From SAR202-VII-2 sp965263165 (lineage in GTDB: Bacteria > Chloroflexota > Dehalococcoidia > Lucifugimonadales > SAR202-VII-2): DNA of 64,000 nucleotides. Each line of letters begins with the position of its first letter. Positions within the stretch are counted from its first letter, which is position 1. The stretch lies in assembly GCA_965263165.1 (NCBI GenBank), contig OZ253584.1, positions 2,232,001 to 2,296,000 of the forward strand, in the 5' to 3' direction. The translations under genes were made by a program, and so were the position numbers. Of this stretch, positions 9,851 to 17,086 are shown one piece after another. The notes below the pieces were generated by a model, which ran no database searches, had not been told where the DNA came from, and saw only the letters and a list, made by a program, of their open reading frames with translations.

Positions 9851-9905
9851 GCACAAAAACGGGCCGGGCGCCTTGATCTTGATCAACGAGGCGCCCGTTT
9901 TTGTG
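9851..9905 (+). terminator. Long imperfect hairpin
   Basis: CACAAAAACGGGC on the left pairs with GCCCGTTTTTGTG on the right, extended by a GCGCCT/AGGCGC stem with a small bulge and a GATC-rich loop. A T5 run lies in the right arm. It may be a bidirectional terminator or a leader structure, because it ends only 59 nt before the RND transporter start. Confidence 0.5.
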
Positions 9906-9939
9906 ACGCCACGCCAGATTTTTGTGACGCCACGCCAGA
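9898..9939 (+). repeat. 21-nt perfect tandem duplication
   Basis: A 21-nt unit (TTTTTGTGACGCCACGCCAG plus A) occurs twice head to tail. The first copy includes the right arm of the preceding hairpin; the second carries on toward the RND gene. Confidence 0.85.
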
Positions 9940-9963
9940 AAGGACTGACAGGCCGACACACCG

Positions 9964-12900
9964 ATGCGATTCATAACCGCCGCAGCCATTAGTAAAAGAA
10001 CGGTCACCCTGCTGGCGGTGGTCCTCCTTCTCGCCGGGGGTGTCTTCGCGTACAACTCTTTGCGGGTAGAGCTCTTCCCTGAGATCGAGTTTCCTCTGGT
10101 CACTGTGACCGCCTCCTATCCCGCCGTCGACCCGGAGGGGGTGTTGCAGGAGGTTACCGCTCCCATCGAAAGGGCCATCTCCGGCGTGGAAGGACTGGAA
10201 TCGGTCCAATCGACCAGCTTCGAGGGCAACTCGATCGTGCTGGCGAATTTCGAGTTCGGCACTGACATGGCCAATGCGGAAAGCACCATTGAGTCTGCAG
10301 TCAACGGCATCTCATTCCCCGTAGGCGTCGAAGGGATTAGCGTAGGGCGGATCAACCCCGACCAGTTCCCAGTGCTGCAGTTCAGCGTGGTGTCAGGCCA
10401 AGAACCGAGCGATGTCGCTCGGGTGGTTGAGTCGCAGATCCTTCCCGAGCTCTTTGCCGTTGATGGCGTCATGCGAATGGATGTAACGGGGCAGGCCGAG
10501 CGGCTCGTACAGGTAGCCGTCGACCCGGACCTCCTGGAGGAAAACGGGACGTCCATTTTCCAGGTTGCATCCGCCCTAAGCGACAATAACGTTACGCTGC
10601 CTGCCGGTCTCATCAGCGGCGAAGGGCAGTCTGTGCTGGTGAAGACCACGCACACCTTGGATTCCGTGGAGGATATCCGCGGACTGGTGGTTGGGGCATC
10701 GCCATCCGGACCGGTCCTGTTGTCCGACGTGGCAAGCGTCGTCTTGGCGGATGCCGGGCGAACCAGCATATCCCGCACCAACGGTCAACGCTCCGTCGGG
10801 GTTTCCATTGTCAAAGACCCCGAGGCCAACACCATCGAAGTTACTGAAGCTGTGCGGGATGTCTTGGACAACCTGACGAACCTTCCCCCTGGGATGGAGA
10901 TCGTCATCGTTTCGAACGACGGGCCTGAAATCCAGGAGCAGATTGACACGCTGCTCCGTGAAGCCGGATTTGGGTTCCTGTTTGCGGTCGCCGTCATCTT
11001 CGTGTTCATGTTGTCCACAAGGCCAACGGTGTTCCGGGGTGTGCTCCGCTCGCTCCGCCCCACCATCGTGATAGCGCTTGCCATTCCCCTTAGCGTATTG
11101 ACGGGCGTACTCCTGTTGGCATGGCAGGACATGTCCTTGAACTTCATGACGCTGGGAGGACTGGCCATATCGGTCGGCCGCGTAGTGGACGACGCCATCG
11201 TCGTGCTGGAGAACGTTTACCGGCACATTCACGCCGGGCGCGAACGTTGGCGGGCGGCGTTGGAGGCGACGGCCGAGGTGGGGCCGGCCATCTTTGCCTC
11301 AACCCTGACGACCATCGTGGTGTTCCTGCCGTTGGCGTTCATTGAGGGCCTAGTCGGGGAGTTCTTCCTGCCCTTCGCGCTCACTATCAGCTTTACGCTT
11401 GCTGCTTCGCTGGTGGTGGCGCTGACCGCCGTTCCGGTGCTGGGCGCGTACCTGCTACGCCGCGGCGATCTGCCGGATGAGGCCGGCGAGGACGAGGTCG
11501 CCTTCGTGCAAGAGACCTGGATGCAGCGGGCTTACACGCCTGTGCTGCGCTGGGCACTAGGGCATAAGGCAGTCACCCTTGTCGGCGCCACCGCGATCAC
11601 AGGGGCCAGCCTGCTCTTGCTGGCCGTCATCCCGATTACGCTCTTCCCTTCCGGCGGAGACCGCCAGGTACAAGTCGAGCTCTCCCTGCCTCCGGGGACC
11701 TCGCGTCAACAGACTCTGGAGGAGGTCGTAAAGGTAGAGCAGCGCGTCCTCGGCTACTCAGAGCTCTACACCTCTACGGTCGGCGCGACCGGCATTGGCC
11801 TGGGCCGCGGACCTGCAGGGTTGAACGAGGCCAGCCTTCTGCTGGTGCTGCGCCCGGATGCCCCTGATGACGTGGTCAGCATCATTAGGGAGGAGTTGGA
11901 AGAGCCGGGCAGGGTGATAAGGGTCAGCGAGATTAGCGCCGGTCCACCCACGTCCGGAGTGGAGATTTCAGTAACGGGGCCGAACTACGACGACATTGCC
12001 GCCTTCTCCCGCGAGCTGGTGTCTAGCCTCTCCAACGTGGAAGGAGTAATCAACCTGGAGAGCGACGTGGCGCTTGCTCGTGACGAGGTCGCGATCCGAG
12101 TCGACCCCGCCGCCGCCGCCGCGATCGGGCTAAACACGCGTCAGGTTGGTCTTCAATTGAGTCAGTTCCTGGTGGGACGCACCGTCACGACGATCAATAT
12201 CGATGGGAGGGCCACCGATGTGGTGGTTTCAGGTAATCGGCAGGCGGTCAGCAGCATTGAAGGGGTAGGGGACCTGGTAATCGTGGGACCGCTGGGGGCT
12301 GCACCCCTCGGCGAGTTGGCCGAAGTGCGGATGGACGAGGGGCCCGTCACCATTACCCGTACGGACGGCAGACGGTCCGCCAGCATCACGGGCGATATTA
12401 TTGTAGACAACACGCAGGCCGTCGGCGCCGAGATAGATGCAAAGATAGCGGCCCTGGCCCTACCGCCCGGCGTGAGCGTTTCCAGCGGCGGGATATTTGC
12501 TGACATAGCCGAGGGATTTCAGGCGATTTTCTTGTCAATGGCTATCGGCATCGTCTTGATGTACCTCGTTATGGTGGCCAGCTTGGGATCGTTAAGGAAT
12601 CCAATCGTCATTATCACGAGCCTGCCGCTGGCCCTGATCGGCGTATTGTTAGCCTTGGCCATTTCTGGCCGCGCCCTTAGTCTGCCGGCCATGATGGGCG
12701 CCCTCCTGCTTATTGGGATTGTCGTGACCAACGCCATCGTTCTCATCGCCTTCGTTGAGCAGTTGCGGGCTAAGGGGTTTGGCGTCATGGAAGGGCTGAT
12801 AACCGCGGGCCGCGTGAGGTTGCGACCAATCCTCATGACGGCGCTGACCACGAGCTTTGCGCTGGTGCCCCTGGCGGCATTCTCCGGGGGCGCTGGTGGA

Positions 12901-13035
12901 ATCATAAGTGCGGAGTTGGCTACGGTGGTGATTGGAGGACTGATTGCGTCGACCGCGCTGACGCTTATTGTGGTGCCGGTCGTCTACTACTTGTTCAACG
13001 TTAGCATCCCCGGTCTTTTCCGACGAGGTAGTTGA
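9964..13035 (+). CDS. RND-family efflux transporter permease
   Basis: 1023 residues, the full length of AcrB/HAE1-type pumps. The N-terminal helix (TLLAVVLLLAGGVFAYNSL) is followed by the porter motif ELFPEIEFPLVTVTASYPA. The TM4 proton-relay Asp pair is intact (GRVVDDAIVVLEN, about residues 403-415), and the C-terminal half repeats the fold (MGALLLIGIVVTNAIVLIAF). The family exports drugs, lipids or hydrophobic compounds by proton antiport. No membrane-fusion adaptor or TolC-like gene is adjacent, so it stands alone, as for pumps in bacteria without a typical outer membrane or with adaptors elsewhere. Confidence 0.92.
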   Translation: MRFITAAAISKRTVTLLAVVLLLAGGVFAYNSLRVELFPEIEFPLVTVTASYPAVDPEGVLQEVTAPIERAISGVEGLESVQSTSFEGNSIVLANFEFGTDMANAESTIESAVNGISFPVGVEGISVGRINPDQFPVLQFSVVSGQEPSDVARVVESQILPELFAVDGVMRMDVTGQAERLVQVAVDPDLLEENGTSIFQVASALSDNNVTLPAGLISGEGQSVLVKTTHTLDSVEDIRGLVVGASPSGPVLLSDVASVVLADAGRTSISRTNGQRSVGVSIVKDPEANTIEVTEAVRDVLDNLTNLPPGMEIVIVSNDGPEIQEQIDTLLREAGFGFLFAVAVIFVFMLSTRPTVFRGVLRSLRPTIVIALAIPLSVLTGVLLLAWQDMSLNFMTLGGLAISVGRVVDDAIVVLENVYRHIHAGRERWRAALEATAEVGPAIFASTLTTIVVFLPLAFIEGLVGEFFLPFALTISFTLAASLVVALTAVPVLGAYLLRRGDLPDEAGEDEVAFVQETWMQRAYTPVLRWALGHKAVTLVGATAITGASLLLLAVIPITLFPSGGDRQVQVELSLPPGTSRQQTLEEVVKVEQRVLGYSELYTSTVGATGIGLGRGPAGLNEASLLLVLRPDAPDDVVSIIREELEEPGRVIRVSEISAGPPTSGVEISVTGPNYDDIAAFSRELVSSLSNVEGVINLESDVALARDEVAIRVDPAAAAAIGLNTRQVGLQLSQFLVGRTVTTINIDGRATDVVVSGNRQAVSSIEGVGDLVIVGPLGAAPLGELAEVRMDEGPVTITRTDGRRSASITGDIIVDNTQAVGAEIDAKIAALALPPGVSVSSGGIFADIAEGFQAIFLSMAIGIVLMYLVMVASLGSLRNPIVIITSLPLALIGVLLALAISGRALSLPAMMGALLLIGIVVTNAIVLIAFVEQLRAKGFGVMEGLITAGRVRLRPILMTALTTSFALVPLAAFSGGAGGIISAELATVVIGGLIASTALTLIVVPVVYYLFNVSIPGLFRRGS

Positions 13036-13050
13036 CCGGGGCCTTGGTTA

Positions 13051-13078
13051 GCCGGCGGAACCCTTGGGTTCCGCCGGC
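13051..13078 (+). terminator. Strong hairpin after the RND gene
   Basis: A near-perfect palindrome, GCCGGCGGAACC with a CTTG loop and GGTTCCGCCGGC, begins 15 nt after the stop codon. There is no clean U tract, but its position and stability suit a terminator. Confidence 0.7.
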
Positions 13079-13090
13079 CGCTTCTATCCC

Positions 13091-13118
13091 CTGTCCCCGC
13101 GTGTGCCGGGGAACGAAC
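13091..13118. repeat. Degenerate type I-E-like CRISPR repeat, isolated
   Basis: GTCCCCGCGTGTGCCGGGGAAC resembles the palindromic core of type I-E repeats and the better copy at 14486-14513. It is single, with no neighbouring repeat at ~61-nt spacing. Confidence 0.35.
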
Positions 13119-13493
13119 CTCATCGCGAAGGTCCTTTGATTTTGTATGGTTTTTTGTGCGATATGATTGGGAGCGCCTCGTTGGCTGCGCCCGAGTTAAT
13201 AGACGCAGGGGTGTTGTCGGTGTTGCAGCAAGCATACCCTTGCTACTCCTCCATGCGCTTCATGGGATACAGACTCAAGCGTTTTCCATCGCCCTGTTAG
13301 GCCTCATCGACGTCCTCTTAGCGCTGGCCCCGTTGCGCTGGGTTTCGGGTCCTCGCAAAGGACAACTCCGCAAGTCTTTCCGGTTTGATTGAGCGCTGTC
13401 TCACACCTACCGTTATGTATGCTATGATGTTGTGAAGGCATCGGCGATATCCCCCGATAGCCGAACACGACAGAACAAAGAGGAATTGGTTTC
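13119..13493. other. Intergenic, no gene seen
   Basis: Short open frames only, none with a ribosome site or recognisable motif. The last ~70 nt should hold the promoter of the lipoprotein gene (a TATGAT-like -10 near 13423). Confidence 0.5.
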
Positions 13494-14294
13494 ATGCTCA
13501 CCTCCATCCCTGAAAGTCTTCGCACCGGTTGGCGCACCGTGGCCGTCGTCGCGCTCTCCCTCGTTGCAGTCATCGCCGTCGCTGCCTGCAGCCCGGACCC
13601 GACGTCGACCCCCGTCCCCACACCCCTGCCTACCGAAACGCCTACGCCGATTCCGCCTACGGAAACCCCCACGCCGGAGCCCGCTCCCGTCGGCTCCATA
13701 GATGACCTCGTCTTCAACGAAACCACCACCGGACGCGACGTGATGGCCTTCTTCTCAGAAGACGAGGTCGCCTGCGTCCGTAGCACCCTCGGCGATGACG
13801 TGTTCAACATGCTCATCGACACCCCTGTCGTGGGGGGTAGCGGAACGACGCCAGACTTCCCATTCGAGTGCCTTACGCCGGAGAATACCACCGGCTTCGG
13901 GGTCGCGATGATCTCCGCGCAAGCTGGTGGGCTCAGTGCCGAGTCGCGCAGCTGCATCAAGGACGTCGCCGCCGCGAACCCAGGCGTACTCGGGTTCCAG
14001 GAGCCTACGAGTGAAAGCGACTTCGCTGCTCTGTTGGCCTCCGGGATCGAGATGCAACTCTGCCTCACCGACGAAGAAGCCATGGCCCTCGCGGGCGGTG
14101 AGGGTGGAGGCGAGCTTCCACCGCCATCCGTCATGCGATGCATGGAGGAACGCTTGGGGAGTCAGGAAGAGTTCCTGGAGATGTTCCTATCCATGTTTTC
14201 CGGTGAGGTGACTGACCCCGAGGCGCTTCTTGCCGTATTCGCGGCAGCCGACGAGTGTGGGCTCGAGATGGGGCCGCCGCCGGAAGGCGGGTAG
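13494..14294 (+). CDS. Lipoprotein with Thr/Pro linker and three Cys-pair repeats
   Basis: 266 residues, AGAGGAA upstream of ATG. Signal peptide with lipobox AVAAC (Cys32), then a Thr/Pro-rich linker to about residue 65. The mature part shows three loosely repeated units, each with a Cys near its start and another near its end (EVACVRSTLG..ECLTPE; SRSCIKDVAAAN..QLCLTDEEA; VMRCMEERLG..DECGLEM), suggesting paired disulfides. An exported, lipid-anchored protein of unknown function; the architecture recurs in Chloroflexota. Monocistronic. Confidence 0.75.
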   Translation: MLTSIPESLRTGWRTVAVVALSLVAVIAVAACSPDPTSTPVPTPLPTETPTPIPPTETPTPEPAPVGSIDDLVFNETTTGRDVMAFFSEDEVACVRSTLGDDVFNMLIDTPVVGGSGTTPDFPFECLTPENTTGFGVAMISAQAGGLSAESRSCIKDVAAANPGVLGFQEPTSESDFAALLASGIEMQLCLTDEEAMALAGGEGGGELPPPSVMRCMEERLGSQEEFLEMFLSMFSGEVTDPEALLAVFAAADECGLEMGPPPEGG

Positions 14295-14685
14295 CATTGC
14301 GCTCCTATGCGCCCCTGAACGGCTCCTTCGTTGCAGGGTTGCCTATCCCCGCTGCTCATATGCCTTACGCCTTAGCGCCTGAGCTTTGACGCGATACCGC
14401 GTCGCCCATGGCATTGGCCAATATGCAATGGGGGCGGACAGAGCCTACGAGCGATCTACCGGGCAACTAGGATTGCCTGTGTGCCGGTCTATCCCCGCGT
14501 GTGCGGGGGAACCCACTTGTCCGCGCTGGATTCATCGAGATCGATCAGCGGTTGGAGCAGCGGTCGCACCGCTGCGCAAGCGCGCGGTGTAGGCGAGGGG
14601 ATTGCCAACCCACTCTCGTGGCGTCGTCTCTGTGAGGAGAACCTCAGCTAACCGGCCGGCAGAGGGCGTATCGGCCGCGCCAACC
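14295..14685. other. Intergenic with CRISPR-like palindrome
   Basis: No gene recognised. It contains the isolated repeat at 14486-14513. Confidence 0.5.
14486..14513 (-). repeat. Isolated type I-E-like CRISPR repeat
   Basis: 28 nt reading GGTCTATCCCCGCG then TGTGCGGGGGAACC. It closely matches the reverse complement of the E. coli type I-E repeat (CGGTTTATCCCCGC..GCGGGGAAC). There is only one copy, with no spacer array and no cas genes within 14 kb, so it may be an array remnant or a dispersed palindrome of the REP type. Confidence 0.45.
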
Positions 14686-14815
14686 CTCACGGTCCGCCAA
14701 GACAGCAGCCCGATGCCCAACACCACTGTGCGCAAGGGAAACCACTTCAACGCGTTCTCCAAGAGCAGCAGGAACGACGGTACAGCGTCCGCAACATTGT
14801 CAAACACCGAAGCGC
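14686..14815 (-). pseudogene. Relic of the betaine-transporter permease gene
   Basis: This 130-bp stretch aligns without gaps, mostly identical, to 17742-17871 inside the intact ATPase-permease gene. In translation it gives VFDNVADAVPSFLLLLENALKWFP and LGIGLLSWRTV against VFGAVSDAVLSFLVFLENGLKWLP and LGIALLSWRTV. Sequence on both sides is unrelated to the transporter. It is on the same strand, 3056 bp from its parent, and has no start, so it is a broken duplicate. Confidence 0.8.
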
Positions 14816-14892
14816 GAGGTGGGCAAGGGGGAGAGCTTCTATGGCCGCGAGTCCGGGAGGTAGGGTTTCCAACCTTCCTGACCCAGCGCCTG

Positions 14893-15948
14893 CTACGGCT
14901 CGATGGCCCGCACCCTGCCGGCGAACTCCTCGCTTACGTAGATGCGGCCGTCCATTAGGGCCACGGCCGTTGGAGAAACCAGGCCGCTCGCCACCACCGT
15001 GATGGCGCCGTCGCGCCAACGGACCAGCCTTCCAGGAAACAGGTGGGAGTCCTTAAAGCCAACCTCGGTCAGGGCCTTCATGTCGCCACTGTACTCGGTG
15101 ACCAGCATGGCGCCATCCGCCTCAAAGGCTACGTCCGTTGCGGTGGTGAACCCGGAGGCGTAGACGGTGGTCTCGCCGGAGTCTAGGGCATCGCCATCGC
15201 CGTTGCCATCCTGCAACCGCAAGACCCGTGCGCCGCCAGAGGGGAAGTGAAATCCCGTCAGGGTGGCAACGTAGGTTGCGCCATCGGGACCCGACGTCAT
15301 TCCCGTAGGCACGGCCTCCACCTGCGCCGGGCCATCCGACGTAGGGTGGCTCTGAGGTTCCAGCTGGGCGTAGAGATGGATGTCGCCGGTTAGGGTTACG
15401 CGCCAGACCACGTTGGCGCCCGCGTCGCTGACCAGCAAGCCGTCGCCAGAGGGCGCGAGCAGCAGGTCGTAGGGATTGACGATGGGTTTCGGGGGAAAGA
15501 TGCCCAAGGGGTCCTGCCCGGTCAGACCCGCGGGGTGGGCTCCCGGGGTTATCTCGTAGACCTCGCGGAACTCCTTGGCCCGGGCTTCCCCCACCACGTA
15601 GTACGTGGCCGCGCCCAACTGCACTGCGGCGGAGACCCCGGCGGGCGCGCCCTCTGGCCCGTTTTCCAGCCGCGGCAGGTTTTCATACAGTACGGAAAGC
15701 CGGTGTTGGCTATCCAAGACCAGGATCCGGCCGCCGCCCACCTCGGCGATGAGCAACCGGCCGTCACCCAGGGAGGTCAATCCCCGCGGCGACGCCAGCC
15801 CGTCCACGACGATGGGGGCGACTGGCGTCGCCGCGGGGGCACAGGCCGCCACTATGGCGGCGATGGCTACACCCAGCGCGGCTATCCGGCCCACGCTGGC
15901 CCAGAAGGGCACTCTATGGGTTGGCAACTGTGGGCGGTGCAGTTTCAT
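14893..15948 (-). CDS. ScyD/ScyE-like beta-propeller lipoprotein
   Basis: 351 residues. Signal peptide with lipobox AIVAAC (Cys36), then NHL/SMP-30-like blades typical of ScyD/ScyE proteins: GLASPRGLTSLGDGRLLIAE, NPYDLLLAPSGDGLLVSDAG, VPTGMTSGPDGATYVATLTG, FTTATDVAFEADGAMLVTEY, LVSPTAVALMDGRIYVSE. An acidic loop DGNGDGDALDSGE could bind Ca2+. Likely a lipid-anchored extracytoplasmic propeller; ligand or enzyme activity unknown. A hairpin terminator 18 nt upstream separates it from the transporter genes. Confidence 0.8.
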   Translation of the reverse strand: MKLHRPQLPTHRVPFWASVGRIAALGVAIAAIVAACAPAATPVAPIVVDGLASPRGLTSLGDGRLLIAEVGGGRILVLDSQHRLSVLYENLPRLENGPEGAPAGVSAAVQLGAATYYVVGEARAKEFREVYEITPGAHPAGLTGQDPLGIFPPKPIVNPYDLLLAPSGDGLLVSDAGANVVWRVTLTGDIHLYAQLEPQSHPTSDGPAQVEAVPTGMTSGPDGATYVATLTGFHFPSGGARVLRLQDGNGDGDALDSGETTVYASGFTTATDVAFEADGAMLVTEYSGDMKALTEVGFKDSHLFPGRLVRWRDGAITVVASGLVSPTAVALMDGRIYVSEEFAGRVRAIEP

Positions 15949-15965
15949 GCGCGTCTTTCAATGCA

Positions 15966-16001
15966 ACTGGCCCCGCCTTGTGTCGGCAAGGTGGGGCCAG
16001 T
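15966..16001 (-). terminator. Terminator hairpin after the binding-protein gene
   Basis: ACTGGCCCCGCCTTG and CAAGGTGGGGCCAGT form a 15-bp stem with one G-T position. It lies downstream of the betaine-binding protein gene on the minus strand and just upstream of the propeller lipoprotein. Confidence 0.75.
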
Positions 16002-16082
16002 CAGCATGAACGATTTAGCGGCGCTCTAGGAAGCGACGGCTTCCTCAATCTTTTCCGCGGCGTCCGAGGTTACCCAGTTCTT

Positions 16083-17030
16083 CTAGGCCGAGTTGCTCCG
16101 CAGGAACTGGTCTGCCGCGGCGACATAGTTCCCATCTAGGTTGGCGAGGTACCCCTCTGCTTCCAACTGGTTGGAAGCGTTGAAGTCCCACTTCTCGAAC
16201 ATAGCAACCAAGTCAGGCGCCTGATCGATCAGGTCTTGCCGCAGGACGATGAGCACTTGCGCTATTGAGTAGCCGCAGCCCCGCGCGGCCTCCCAGCACT
16301 CTGCGCTGTACGGGGGCTCTTCCGGGAGCTTGAAGCCGGCATACTCGTTGTTCAGGGCGTTGCTCAAGGTAGTGGGCCCCCAATAGTAGAAGAGCACCGG
16401 CTCCTGCCTTTCAAAGGAGCCCCGGATCTCCGCCTCCAGAGCCTCGCCCGAGCCTGGGTTGATCAACTCAACCACGTCGTCCAATCCATAAGCCGTAACC
16501 TGCTTCGTGTTGTTGATCTCGCACTCCCAGCCGGGAGGACAGTTCAGCAGCCGAGCTTTCCCGTTGGAATCCGGAGTCACAAAGAGGTCCATATGATCCC
16601 GCAGGTCCTGGACGCTTTGGAGGCCGGGGTTGGCATCCGCTACGTATTGGGGAATGATGAAGGCGCTCTGCCAGTTGTCCTCCAAGCTGTTTCCTATTTG
16701 CTTAATAGTGCCCTCGGCGACGGCCGCGTCATAGGCTTCCAGTTGGTTTGGCAGCCAGATCTCCATGGTGACGTTGGTGTCCCCTCTGGTGAGAGCCTCC
16801 ATCAGCGGCACGGTGCCGCCAAACACCTTGTCGGTCGGATAGCCGTACCCCGCTTCGACGATCCTTGCCGCAATGGCGTTTTGCAGTTGGGCGCTGTCCC
16901 AGTTGAGGTCAGAGAAGATGACGGTAGGTTTCTCGTCTTCTCCGCAGGCTCCTGCTGCAAACAGGAATGCCACCACCATGGTGAGTAGCCCGATTCCTAT
17001 CCTCCAAGCCTTCCAACTCTTAATCTTCAT
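16083..17030 (-). CDS. Glycine betaine/choline-type ABC substrate-binding lipoprotein (OpuAC/ProX-like)
   Basis: 315 residues from the ATG at 17030, chosen for AAGGAGA 6-7 nt upstream. Lipobox FAAGAC (Cys29). OpuAC features: FSDLNWDSAQLQNAIAARI, GGTVPLMEALTRGDTNVTME, LPNQLEAYDAA and EPVLFYYWGPTTL. It follows the fused ATPase-permease gene by 56 nt, so the two form a transporter operon. The TAG stop is followed in frame by KNWVTSDAAEKIEEAVAS and then a second TAG at 16026-16028. Those 18 residues look like the usual OpuAC C-terminal helix, so the gene may be truncated by a recent nonsense mutation. Confidence 0.88.
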   Translation of the reverse strand: MKIKSWKAWRIGIGLLTMVVAFLFAAGACGEDEKPTVIFSDLNWDSAQLQNAIAARIVEAGYGYPTDKVFGGTVPLMEALTRGDTNVTMEIWLPNQLEAYDAAVAEGTIKQIGNSLEDNWQSAFIIPQYVADANPGLQSVQDLRDHMDLFVTPDSNGKARLLNCPPGWECEINNTKQVTAYGLDDVVELINPGSGEALEAEIRGSFERQEPVLFYYWGPTTLSNALNNEYAGFKLPEEPPYSAECWEAARGCGYSIAQVLIVLRQDLIDQAPDLVAMFEKWDFNASNQLEAEGYLANLDGNYVAAADQFLRSNSA

Positions 17031-17086
17031 GACGCGACTCTCCTTGTGTCTTGCTCTTGGACTTCCTGAATTTGCTTCCTGCATTG

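Larger units (their letters stand above)
9237..9963. other. Gene-poor 0.7-kb spacer with hairpin before the RND gene
   Basis: No intact gene recognised. A stretch at about 9555-9625 could encode EERLVEVLRREQDALGRRPA, reminiscent of homing-endonuclease-associated repeats, but the frame closes soon after and the evidence is weak. The right end holds a long inverted repeat (9851-9905) and a 21-nt tandem duplication. Confidence 0.5.

Noticed and set aside
13304..14143. 279-codon minus-strand frame with a Gly/Val repeat (GVGVSVGGIGVGVSVG)
   Set aside because: It is the antisense of the Thr/Pro linker of the lipoprotein at 13494; the plus strand has signal peptide, lipobox and ribosome site.
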